A stretch of DNA of 64,000 bases. Origin: an uncultured Lachnospiraceae bacterium (GTDB taxonomy: Bacteria; Bacillota; Clostridia; Lachnospirales; Lachnospiraceae). Shown here piece after piece: positions 30,633 to 38,553 of the stretch. The position numbers and the translations under genes are program-made. Position 1 is the first letter of the stretch. Every line of letters starts with the position of its first letter. Under the pieces are notes generated by a model. That model was given only the letters and a program-made list of their open reading frames with translations. It was not told the DNA's origin and did no database searches. The stretch lies in NCBI GenBank assembly GCA_900550285.1, contig URRW01000001.1, positions 105,384 to 169,383 of the forward strand, in the 5' to 3' direction.

Positions 30633-31274
30633 ATGGCAACAAAGGCGGATAAGAAAAATGCAATAAGACAAGCGATCATAGATTCGGCAAATATATATAG
30701 CCAGAATCTGGCAGGTAAAATCTTTCTGTATGTATATGGGGAAGAATTTTTTGAAGTATCCTTTCCGGTAGATCATTTTTTACATTTAACCGGGGTAGAA
30801 ACAAACTTAGCGGCTAGAGATTTTTATAAAAATGCCAGAAGGGGAGAACTTACAAACAGTCAGTTTTATTTTAATGCGAGACATCCATATGCAAATGCAA
30901 AAAAGAAATTGCCTTGTTTAAAAAGATTACCAGAACTAACAAATGATACAGTATGTATCCTTAAGGATATGAAGACGGTAACAATTATATATAAATTAAG
31001 TGTTACTAATTTGGAGTTCACATTGGGACTAACTGAAAATATAGATAGTCATGGAAATAAACTTAATGATTTTTTACTTCCCATGTCGTTGCGTGTGAAA
31101 GATTCTGCTGTTGAAAGAAGCAATGATGGAGAGGTTGTAGATTTTATTTTCGAAAAGGATGCAAGCAAGGCTGAATATGATACTATGTTGGTAAAAGATA
31201 AGCGTAAGTGCATTCCCAAAAGTATAAAGCATTTGATCAGCAAGGGCTTTTACAATGATGAAACGAATGAATAA
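30633..31274 (+). CDS. Putative PBECR4-type nuclease/toxin domain protein
   Basis: Protein of 213 aa. The start ATG at 30633 has GAGGT 5 bases upstream; an upstream GTG in frame overlaps the terminator hairpin and is rejected. The segment FEVSFPVDHFLHLTGVETNL, then ARDFYKNARRGEL and a C-terminal PKSIKHLISKG, resembles the PBECR4 family (phage-Barnase-EndoU-colicin-RelE-like fold), whose members are predicted nucleases of phages and mobile elements. I make this match from memory of the family pattern and hold it loosely. There is no signal peptide or membrane segment. The gene is clearly AT-rich compared with its neighbours, which suggests transfer. It follows a structured RNA and leaky terminator, as in type III toxin-antitoxin loci. 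Confidence 0.55.
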   Translation: MATKADKKNAIRQAIIDSANIYSQNLAGKIFLYVYGEEFFEVSFPVDHFLHLTGVETNLAARDFYKNARRGELTNSQFYFNARHPYANAKKKLPCLKRLPELTNDTVCILKDMKTVTIIYKLSVTNLEFTLGLTENIDSHGNKLNDFLLPMSLRVKDSAVERSNDGEVVDFIFEKDASKAEYDTMLVKDKRKCIPKSIKHLISKGFYNDETNE

Positions 31275-31293
31275 TTACATAGAATATTGAAGG

Positions 31294-31325
31294 AAGGGGG
31301 AGTTTTTTTACACCCCCCGTTTTTA
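31294..31325 (+). terminator. Terminator after the PBECR4-like gene
   Basis: A G-run (31296-31300) pairs with a C-run (31313-31318), followed by GTTTTT. Confidence 0.75.
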
Positions 31326-31347
31326 TTCAATAGGAAAGGGACTCAAA

Positions 31348-31848
31348 ATGAGCAGAATCAGGATCATCAAAAAGAATGACGAATATTCCTCCGAATACGA
31401 AGTGGGGGATACTTTTGAAACGACGGGGACGTGGTACGGCGGCGTCCATGTGGAAGGAAAATCCGGCGTCCCGGTGTCTTTGGACAGGGAAGAATACGAA
31501 GATCTGGATGCAGATACAAAAGCAGGCACAGATCCCAAAACAGGAATCGAAGCAACCACCGCCCCCGATGAAGAATCTCCAAAAAGAGACATCCGCACCG
31601 GCGATGTTGTAAAGCATTTCAAGCGGGAATGGGAGCCGCAGGGGAGCAGCAAATATCTCTATAAGGTGCTGGCGTTTGCAGAGCACACGGAAACCGGGGA
31701 AAAGCTGGCGGTCTATCAGGCGCTTTACGCGCCTTTCAAGATCTGCGCCAGACCGTACAGCATGTTTATGGGAGAGGTGGACCGGGAGAAATACCCGCAG
31801 GCAAAACAGCGTTACCGGTTTGAAAAGGTGGAGCCGGAAGCAAACTGA
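31348..31848 (+). CDS. DUF1653 domain protein
   Basis: Protein of 166 aa. The C-terminal half (about residues 80-160) matches DUF1653: IRTGDVVKHFKRE, KYLYKVLAFAEHTETGEKLA, VYQALY, then ARPYSMFMGEVDREKYP and RYRFE. The N-terminal 65 residues are a separate acidic, probably flexible module (GTWYGGVHVEGKSGVPVSL). Function is unknown; DUF1653 proteins are small, cytoplasmic and common in gut bacteria. Its last 37 bases overlap the 3' end of the convergent ABC exporter gene. Confidence 0.75.
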   Translation: MSRIRIIKKNDEYSSEYEVGDTFETTGTWYGGVHVEGKSGVPVSLDREEYEDLDADTKAGTDPKTGIEATTAPDEESPKRDIRTGDVVKHFKREWEPQGSSKYLYKVLAFAEHTETGEKLAVYQALYAPFKICARPYSMFMGEVDREKYPQAKQRYRFEKVEPEAN

Positions 31849-33578
31849 CTGTTGTAGAGCGCAGCGTATTTGCCGTTTTGCGCCATCAGCTCGTCGTGGC
31901 TTCCCATTTCCCGGATGCCGCCGTCCTCCATGTAGAGGATAACGTCGGCGTCGCGGATGGTGGAAAGGCGGTGGGCGATAACGAAGCTGGTGCGCCCTTT
32001 CATCAGCTCTGCCATTGCGCGCTGGATGAGCGCCTCTGTATGGGTATCGACGTTGCTGGTGGCTTCGTCCAGGATCAGGATTTCCGGGTCGGAGGCAAGC
32101 GCCCTTGCGATCGTCAGAAGCTGCCGTTCGCCCTGGGAGATATTTTCCGCGCCTTTGGAAAGAACCATGTCGTACCCGCCGGGCAGCGTTTTGATAAAGC
32201 TGTGCGCGCAGGCGGATTTTGCGGCGGACACAACCTCGTCCAACGGCATATTTTCGGAAGAGTAGCCGATATTGTCGCGGATGCTCCCTTCAAAGAGCCA
32301 TGTGTCCTGCAAAACCATGCCGAAGCGGCTTCGCAGCCCGGCGCGGGACATTTTGTGGATGTCCGTGTCGTCCACGAGGATAGAGCCGCCGTTGATCTCA
32401 TAAAAGCGCATAAGCAGGTTGACGAGCGTTGTTTTGCCTGCCCCGGTAGGACCGACGACGGCGGCTTTCTGACCGGGCTTTATGGAAAAGCTGACGTTTT
32501 TCATGAGCAGGCGGCCGGGGGCGTAGCCAAAGCTCACATTTTGGAAGGATACCGTTCCGTGAGAATGCGCGGGGGTGCGGCAGTTTTTGGGATCGGGAAG
32601 CTCCTCCTGCGCGTCGAGGAGGGCAAAAATACGGCTTGCGGCGGCAAAGGCTGCGCCGAAGCTTCCCGCCATGCCGGCGAGAGCGGAGAAGGGCTCCGCA
32701 AATTTTCTTGTATATTCCAGCATTGCCTGGACATTTCCGACCGTAAGCGTATTGCCGATCGCGCGCAGACAGCCGATTGCCGCGCAGAGGACATATCCGA
32801 AATCGTTGACCAGCGTTGTGACCGGCGTGACCGTTCCGGCGGTGGTTTCGGCTTTCCGGGAGCTTTCCTGAAGCTGGCTGTTGAGACGGCAAAAAGCGAG
32901 GGAGGCTCTTTTTTGATAGTTAAAAGCCTGCACGACCTGCTGGCTGTTATACATTTCCTCGATATAGCCGTTTAATGCGCCCAGAAGCGTCTGCTGACGG
33001 CTGTAGTAGGCTTCGCTTGCCTTCATGACGCGCGCCGCGCCCAGCAGGGAGAGCGGAACCATAACGACGGGGATGAGCGTCAGGGAGGGACTGATCGTCA
33101 GCATCATCGCAAGAATCCCTGCGGCAGTGATGACCTGCGTGACGATGGAGGTCAGATTCTGGCTGAGGGCGTTATTTAAAGTGTCCACGTCGTTTGTGAT
33201 GACGCTTAAAATGTCGCCGTGGGTGTGGGCGTCGTAGTAATTGAGATTGAGCCGATGCATTTTTGCGTCGATGTCGGCGCGCAGCCGTTTCATCACATCT
33301 GCGGTAAGCTTTGCCATGGAAAAGCCCTGCAGCACGGAGAAAAGCTGCGAAACAAGATAGACGCAGACGAGGGCGGCAAGAAGGCGCAGAAGCGTCTGCC
33401 AGTAAAAGCTGCCGTCTCGGATGCTGTCAAAAAGCGTTGTGGTCACTCTGCCGACTAAAAACGGGGCAAGCACCATGAAGGCTGTGCTGGCGGCGGCAAA
33501 GACGAGGGTAAAAAAGAGCCGCGCCAGACATGGTTTCAGATAGGAAAAAAGCCGTTTCCAAATCGTATTTTTTTTCAT
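31812..33578 (-). CDS. ABC exporter subunit with canonical ATP site (heterodimer partner B)
   Basis: Fused membrane-ATPase protein of 588 aa. The N-terminal half has six membrane segments. The ATPase half has Walker A GPTGAGKTTLVNLLM, Walker B ILILDEATSNVD with the catalytic Glu, and a non-standard signature ISQGERQ in place of LSGGQ. It overlaps the upstream subunit gene by four bases (ATGA), so the two form a heterodimer of the multidrug/lipid exporter type. Substrate cannot be named. Confidence 0.93.
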   Translation of the reverse strand: MKKNTIWKRLFSYLKPCLARLFFTLVFAAASTAFMVLAPFLVGRVTTTLFDSIRDGSFYWQTLLRLLAALVCVYLVSQLFSVLQGFSMAKLTADVMKRLRADIDAKMHRLNLNYYDAHTHGDILSVITNDVDTLNNALSQNLTSIVTQVITAAGILAMMLTISPSLTLIPVVMVPLSLLGAARVMKASEAYYSRQQTLLGALNGYIEEMYNSQQVVQAFNYQKRASLAFCRLNSQLQESSRKAETTAGTVTPVTTLVNDFGYVLCAAIGCLRAIGNTLTVGNVQAMLEYTRKFAEPFSALAGMAGSFGAAFAAASRIFALLDAQEELPDPKNCRTPAHSHGTVSFQNVSFGYAPGRLLMKNVSFSIKPGQKAAVVGPTGAGKTTLVNLLMRFYEINGGSILVDDTDIHKMSRAGLRSRFGMVLQDTWLFEGSIRDNIGYSSENMPLDEVVSAAKSACAHSFIKTLPGGYDMVLSKGAENISQGERQLLTIARALASDPEILILDEATSNVDTHTEALIQRAMAELMKGRTSFVIAHRLSTIRDADVILYMEDGGIREMGSHDELMAQNGKYAALYNSQFASGSTFSNR

Positions 33579-35302
33579 GAAAGATTCTCCTTTCCAAGCT
33601 GCAGTTCTGCAATTTCCCGATAAACAGGACAGTTTTTGATAAGCTCTACATGGGTTCCCTGACCGATGATCCTGCCGTCGTCGATCACAAGGATCCGGTC
33701 TGCGTCCAGAATGGTGCTGATCCGCTGGGCAACCATGATGACGGTCGCGTTCCCGATATTTTCTTTCAGGCGTTTCCGCAAAAGCTGATCGGTTTTCATG
33801 TCGAGGGCGGAAAAGCTGTCGTCAAATACATAAATCTCGGGCTGCTTCATGAGCGCCCTCGCGATCGCCATCCGCTGGCGCTGGCCGCCGGAGAGGTTAG
33901 CGCCGCCCTGTGAAACGGGATCGTGATAGTTTTCACTTTTTTTCTCAATAAATTCGTCCGCGCAGGCGATGTGGGCAGCACGCTGCCAGTCCTGCAGGCT
34001 TCCGTCTGCGTTTCCAAAATTTAAGTTGGAGGCGATGTCGCCTGAAAAAAGCACGTTTTTCTGGGGAACGTATCCGATCAGGGAACGCAGATCCTCGGTG
34101 CGGTAGTCGCGGGCGTTTACGCCGTCGATCAAAACCTCCCCGAAAAGCGGATCGTACAGGCGGGGGATCAGCTTTAAAATGCTGGATTTTCCGCGCCCGG
34201 TGCCTCCGATGACTGCGGTGATCTCGCCGGGGCGGGAGGTAAAGCTGACGTCCTTTAAAATAGGCTCGTCCGCGCCGGGATAGGCAAAGGTAACGTGCCG
34301 GAATTCAACGGTGGAGCGCAGGGGACGGTTTTCAAAGGGAAAACTGCCGTCTTTGACGGAGGAATCGGTTTCCAGCACCTCTGCAACCCGTTTTGCGCAG
34401 GCGTAGGCTGTGGGCAGCATCATGATGACGAGGGCGAGCATCATGACGGACATGAGCACCATACTGATATACTGGCTGTTTGCCACGAGCGAGCCGACCT
34501 CCATCGCGCCGGATTCCACGGAAACAGAACCAAGCCCCAAAACGGCGGCGGTCGTCACGCCGAAAATGACGTTGATCGCGGGCATCAGAAGGCTTCCGAT
34601 GCGCCCTGCCGCCATGGAAGTATCGGCATAGCTGCCGTTTAGCCGGTCAAACCGCTGCATTTCGGTTTTTTGCTTGTTAAAAGCGCGGATGACCCGGACG
34701 CCCTCGAGCGATTCCAGAAAAAGGCGGTTGATGCCGTCAAGCTTTTCCCGGAGAAGAACGGAATAGCGGGAGGCTGCCGCCACGATCGCGCCCAGCGCAA
34801 GAAGGAGCACGGGAATGGCGATCGTAAGCACGGAGCTGACCCTGCCGCCGGTCGCCGCAGAAAAGACGAGCCCTGCCGCCGCCATCATCGGGGCGAGAAT
34901 GCCGATGCGCAGAAGCATTGCGAGGAAATTCTGGACGTTTGTGATGTCCGACGTGCTGCGGGTCACGAGGCTTGCCGTGTCGAAACGGTCCAGCTCGGCG
35001 CAGGAAAAGCCCTGCACCTGTTCAAAAACCTCCTTCCGCAGCCTTGCGGCAAAATCGGTGGAAATGCGTGAGGCGATTTTTACGGAAAGCAGATTGACCA
35101 CGCATGCAAAAACCGTGATCGCCGCCATGATGAGCGTGAGGGCGAGAACGGTTTTGGGGGCGGCGCTGTTTACGCCCCGGTTGATCATCCGCGCCAGAAG
35201 CGAGGGAAGAAGCATTTCCCCGACTGCGGATAAAAGAATGAGGGCGGACAGCTTAAAAATCTGCCTGCCGCTGACCGTCACCCTTGAAAAAAGCGCTTTC
35301 AT
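33575..35302 (-). CDS. ABC exporter subunit with degenerate Walker B (heterodimer partner A)
   Basis: Fused membrane-ATPase protein of 575 aa. The ATPase half has Walker A GGTGRGKSSILKL, normal signature LSGGQRQRMAIARAL, and Walker B IYVFDDSFSALD in which Asp replaces the catalytic Glu. With the partner's altered signature this predicts one dead and one working ATP site, the pattern of TM287/288 and BmrCD exporters. AAGGAGG precedes the ATG. A TACAG-CAG-CTGTA inverted repeat upstream may be an operator. Confidence 0.93.
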   Translation of the reverse strand: MKALFSRVTVSGRQIFKLSALILLSAVGEMLLPSLLARMINRGVNSAAPKTVLALTLIMAAITVFACVVNLLSVKIASRISTDFAARLRKEVFEQVQGFSCAELDRFDTASLVTRSTSDITNVQNFLAMLLRIGILAPMMAAAGLVFSAATGGRVSSVLTIAIPVLLLALGAIVAAASRYSVLLREKLDGINRLFLESLEGVRVIRAFNKQKTEMQRFDRLNGSYADTSMAAGRIGSLLMPAINVIFGVTTAAVLGLGSVSVESGAMEVGSLVANSQYISMVLMSVMMLALVIMMLPTAYACAKRVAEVLETDSSVKDGSFPFENRPLRSTVEFRHVTFAYPGADEPILKDVSFTSRPGEITAVIGGTGRGKSSILKLIPRLYDPLFGEVLIDGVNARDYRTEDLRSLIGYVPQKNVLFSGDIASNLNFGNADGSLQDWQRAAHIACADEFIEKKSENYHDPVSQGGANLSGGQRQRMAIARALMKQPEIYVFDDSFSALDMKTDQLLRKRLKENIGNATVIMVAQRISTILDADRILVIDDGRIIGQGTHVELIKNCPVYREIAELQLGKENLS

Positions 35303-35356
35303 GATGAAAAATCCTCCTTGTCAAAAAAGTTTTATCTGTCCGGACATACTAAGGTA

Positions 35357-35369
35357 TACAGCAGCTGTA
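35357..35369. promoter_or_regulatory. Operator-like inverted repeat upstream of the ABC exporter
   Basis: TACAG-CAG-CTGTA lies between a minus-strand TTGACT (35370-35375) and the exporter genes, so it would occupy the promoter spacer. Such sites are bound by MarR or GntR-type repressors, but no regulator gene is next to it. Confidence 0.45.
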
Positions 35370-35457
35370 CAGTCAAGAAAAATATTTTGAGATAATGCAA
35401 ACTTTTTGGAAAGCCGGAACATCTTAAAGATACAAGCGCGAAAGAGAGGAGCACAGC

Positions 35458-36405
35458 ATGGAGAAAAAACAGCAAAGAAGAAGGCGCAGAAGGAATATGA
35501 CGTGGCAGATCGTTTTGATTCTGGCGGCGGGATCGGTATTTTTCGGCGTTCTGTTCGGGACGGAGCGGCTGGAAGCCGGGCAGACGGAGGCACAGGAAAC
35601 GGCAGTCAGCCAGCCGGAAACGGAGACACAGGAAACGGCGACCAGCCAGCCGGAGACGGAGGCAGAGAAAACGGAGGCACAGGAAAGTACGGCGCGGGAA
35701 ACGGAGACGCAGGAAGCGGCATCGCAGGAAGCGGCGGACAGCACAGCCGGGACGGAGGCCGGAAGCGCCCCCAACAGCCCGGAGGGCTATGATTATTCCG
35801 CCCCGGTGCCGGAAGCTCCGAAAACGGACAGCACATGGTTTGACGATGCGGTATTTATCGGGGATTCCCGGACGGAGGGGCTGATCCTGAATACGGGTCT
35901 GAACAACGCTATAGAATATACGCATAAGGGGCTGATGGTCGATACGGTGTTTACAAAGCCGGTGATCGATATGGACGGCGCGAAGATAACGGTCATGGAC
36001 GCCCTCAAAACGACACAGTTCCGTAAGGTGTATATCATGCTCGGCATCAATGAGACGGGCTGGCCCTATAACGACGTTTTCATCCACAAATACGGCGAAG
36101 TGATCGACGCGGTAAAAGAGATCAACCCCGATGCGCAGATTTATGTACAGCAGATCCTTCCGGTGTCCCGGACGGTATCTGCAGAGCACAGCTATATCAA
36201 AAATGAAAAAATCGCAGAATACAACGCGCTTTTACAGGAAATGGCAGAGGAAAAGCAGGTCTATTTTGTGGCGGCGGCAGAGGCGGTCGCAGACGGGGAC
36301 GGAGCGCTGCCGGAGGACGCGGCGGTGGACGGGATCCATCTGAAAAAAGAATACTGCGTAAAGTGGCTGGAGTATCTGGAATCGCATACAGTATCGGCAG
36401 AATAA
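35458..36405 (+). CDS. SGNH-fold hydrolase with membrane anchor, likely polymer acyl-transfer protein
   Basis: Protein of 315 aa. A basic N-terminus and one membrane segment (about residues 15-34) are followed by a repetitive Glu/Thr/Gln-rich linker (about 41-108), which places the C-terminal domain outside the cell. SGNH motifs are GDSRTEG (Ser137), LGINE and DGIHL (Asp291, His294). It leads a cassette with DUF4358, MBOAT and DHHW proteins; such sets acetylate extracellular polysaccharides, with the MBOAT protein moving the acyl group across the membrane and SGNH/DHHW proteins placing it. The exact polymer is unknown. Confidence 0.82.
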   Translation: MEKKQQRRRRRRNMTWQIVLILAAGSVFFGVLFGTERLEAGQTEAQETAVSQPETETQETATSQPETEAEKTEAQESTARETETQEAASQEAADSTAGTEAGSAPNSPEGYDYSAPVPEAPKTDSTWFDDAVFIGDSRTEGLILNTGLNNAIEYTHKGLMVDTVFTKPVIDMDGAKITVMDALKTTQFRKVYIMLGINETGWPYNDVFIHKYGEVIDAVKEINPDAQIYVQQILPVSRTVSAEHSYIKNEKIAEYNALLQEMAEEKQVYFVAAAEAVADGDGALPEDAAVDGIHLKKEYCVKWLEYLESHTVSAE

Positions 36406-36459
36406 GAACAAAACAATGGCAAAATGACAACAAAATAACGAAAAAAGGAGAATGATGGG

Positions 36460-37026
36460 ATGAAAAAATTAAAAATGCTGATGATCGCAGGAATGATGGC
36501 GGCAGCGCTGACGGCATGCGGCAGTCAGAATGGAGCCGGGACGGAGGACACAGATCTGTCTGTGAGCGCGCCAGAGGCTCAAAATGAGGATTTAGGAGCA
36601 GGAGGCAAAGAAGATGGCGTAGATGGGGAAAACACGGCAGAACAGGGCGATAACAGGGATCTGGACGCGGTAGCGGAGGAGCTGCTGGAACAGGCAGGCT
36701 TTACGGATGAATTGAATCAGGCGGACGCAGCGACGGTTGAAAAATTATACGGCGTCAGCAATGCGAAGGAGGCAGTCGTTTACATCAGCAGCGGCGCGAC
36801 GGCGGAGGAGATCGCCCTGTTTTCCTTTGAAACGCAGGAGGAAGCAAAGCAGGCAGAAGAGCTTGCAGAGGCGCGGATCCGGGAGCAGCGGGAAAGCTTT
36901 GAATCCTACGTTCCGGAGGAGGTCAAAAAGCTGGACAATGCGGTGATCCTGCAGTCTGGAAATGAGGTTGCGGTATGCGTTGCTGACGGAAAGGCGGCAA
37001 AAGAGATCCTTTCAAAATATTTCTGA
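36460..37026 (+). CDS. DUF4358 lipoprotein
   Basis: Protein of 188 aa with signal peptide and lipobox ALTAC (Cys20). An acidic linker is followed by a DUF4358-type domain with LYGVSNAKEAVVYISSGATA and EIALFSFETQEEAKQAEELA. Function is unknown, but it is encoded with MBOAT/DHHW genes in many Lachnospiraceae. AAAAGGAGAATGATGGG precedes the ATG. Confidence 0.75.
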   Translation: MKKLKMLMIAGMMAAALTACGSQNGAGTEDTDLSVSAPEAQNEDLGAGGKEDGVDGENTAEQGDNRDLDAVAEELLEQAGFTDELNQADAATVEKLYGVSNAKEAVVYISSGATAEEIALFSFETQEEAKQAEELAEARIREQRESFESYVPEEVKKLDNAVILQSGNEVAVCVADGKAAKEILSKYF

Positions 37027-37039
37027 GGAGGGCAGGAAC

Positions 37040-38515
37040 GTGGTATTTTCCAGCACGACCTTTCTTTTCTTTTTTCTGCCTGCGGTGCTGCTGGCATATT
37101 ATATCTGCCCGAAAAAGCTGAGAAACGGCGTTCTGCTGTTTTTCAGCCTTCTCTTTTATTGCTGGGGAGAGCCGGTTTACATTGCGATCATGCTTTTTTC
37201 CACGGTGTTTGACTATATAAACGGAATATTGATAGGAAGTTTCAAATCTAAGCATGTAAACGGATGGGCGACGGCGGTGCTGGTCAATTCCGTCGTAATC
37301 AACCTCGGCGTCCTGTGCTTTTTCAAGTACGGAAATTTTTTTCTGGACAATGTGAACCGGGCGTTTCATACGTCTGTGCCGCTTCTGGACGTCGCGCTGC
37401 CGATCGGGATTTCCTTTTATACGTTTCAGACGATGTCGTATACGATCGACGTATACCGGGGCGACGCGGCGGTACAGAAAAATATTGTCAGCTTCGGCGC
37501 GTATGTGACGATGTTCCCGCAGCTGGTGGCGGGGCCGATCGTGCAGTATAAGGACATAGACCGCCAGCTTTCCTGCCGCGCAGAGACGATCGCAGGATTT
37601 TCTTACGGAATCCGCCGTTTCATCATCGGGCTTGCTAAAAAAGCGCTTCTTGCAAACAATATCGGAAGGCTGTGGGAACAGATTTCTGCCGGAAATGCGG
37701 CGGCGCTTTCTGCAGGGGAGGCGTGGATCGGGGCGGCGGCGTTTTCGTTCCAGATCTATTTTGATTTTTCCGGCTATTCCGATATGGCGATCGGGCTGGG
37801 GGAAATGTTCGGTTTTCGCTTCCGTGAAAACTTTGACCACCCGTACTGTGCCAAAAGCATGACGGAATTCTGGCGGCGCTGGCATATCTCTCTGGGAACG
37901 TGGTTCCGGGAATACGTCTATATTCCGATGGGCGGGAACCGGTGTGGGATGGCAAGGCAGATGATTAACATTTTGACAGTATGGTGTCTGACCGGATTCT
38001 GGCACGGAGCCAGTTGGAATTTCGTTTTGTGGGGATTGTATTTCGGCGTGCTCCTGATCGCAGAAAAGCAGTTTTTGCTGAAGCTTCTAAAAAAGGCGCC
38101 CGCATGGCTTTCGCATATTTATGCACTTGTGCTCGTCGTTGTCAGCTGGGTGCTCTTTGCCTTTGAAGACGTATCGAAAGCGGGCGCGTACATCCGGACG
38201 ATGTTTGGCGGCGGGCAGGCGGGCGTGTGGAATGGAAACGCGTCCTATTATCTGGGGGCAAATGCGCTTCTGATTGCAGCGTGCGCGTTGTTTAGCACCA
38301 ATTTTGCGGGCGGGCTGTTCCGGACAGACATTGCAGAAAGGCTGTTCCGCACAGGTTTTGCAGGCAGGCTGGGAAAACGGATCAAGGCGCGGGAAGCTTT
38401 CGGGGAAGGTGCCTGCGCGGCGCTTAGGATCGTCGTCTTTAGCGCGCTGTTTCTGCTCAGCGTCTGCTTTCTGGTGGGCGACAGCTACAATCCGTTTTTG
38501 TATTTCAGGTTTTAA
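37040..38515 (+). CDS. MBOAT family O-acyltransferase, AlgI/DltB-like
   Basis: Membrane protein of 491 aa with about ten or more membrane segments. Family motifs include PIGISFYTFQTMSYTIDVYR, MFPQLVAGPIVQY, FDFSGYSDMAIGLG, EFWRRWHISLGTWFREYVYI and the catalytic-type His322 in GFWHGASWNF. It should pass acyl groups from the cytoplasm to an outside acceptor. The start is GTG at 37040 with GAGGAGGGCAGGAAC upstream; the frame extends into the previous gene. It lies 13 bases after DUF4358. Confidence 0.93.
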   Translation: MVFSSTTFLFFFLPAVLLAYYICPKKLRNGVLLFFSLLFYCWGEPVYIAIMLFSTVFDYINGILIGSFKSKHVNGWATAVLVNSVVINLGVLCFFKYGNFFLDNVNRAFHTSVPLLDVALPIGISFYTFQTMSYTIDVYRGDAAVQKNIVSFGAYVTMFPQLVAGPIVQYKDIDRQLSCRAETIAGFSYGIRRFIIGLAKKALLANNIGRLWEQISAGNAAALSAGEAWIGAAAFSFQIYFDFSGYSDMAIGLGEMFGFRFRENFDHPYCAKSMTEFWRRWHISLGTWFREYVYIPMGGNRCGMARQMINILTVWCLTGFWHGASWNFVLWGLYFGVLLIAEKQFLLKLLKKAPAWLSHIYALVLVVVSWVLFAFEDVSKAGAYIRTMFGGGQAGVWNGNASYYLGANALLIAACALFSTNFAGGLFRTDIAERLFRTGFAGRLGKRIKAREAFGEGACAALRIVVFSALFLLSVCFLVGDSYNPFLYFRF

Positions 38516-38553
38516 TGGAGAGGAGCGTTTGCTTCTCCGGAATGGAGATCAAT

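Noticed and set aside
31878..32975. Plus-strand ORF of 365 codons opposite an ABC exporter gene
   Set aside because: Antisense to strong ABC ATPase motifs; the composition is that of a reverse frame.
36923..38005. Minus-strand ORF of 360 codons opposite the MBOAT gene
   Set aside because: Antisense shadow; the MBOAT protein on the other strand has full family motifs.
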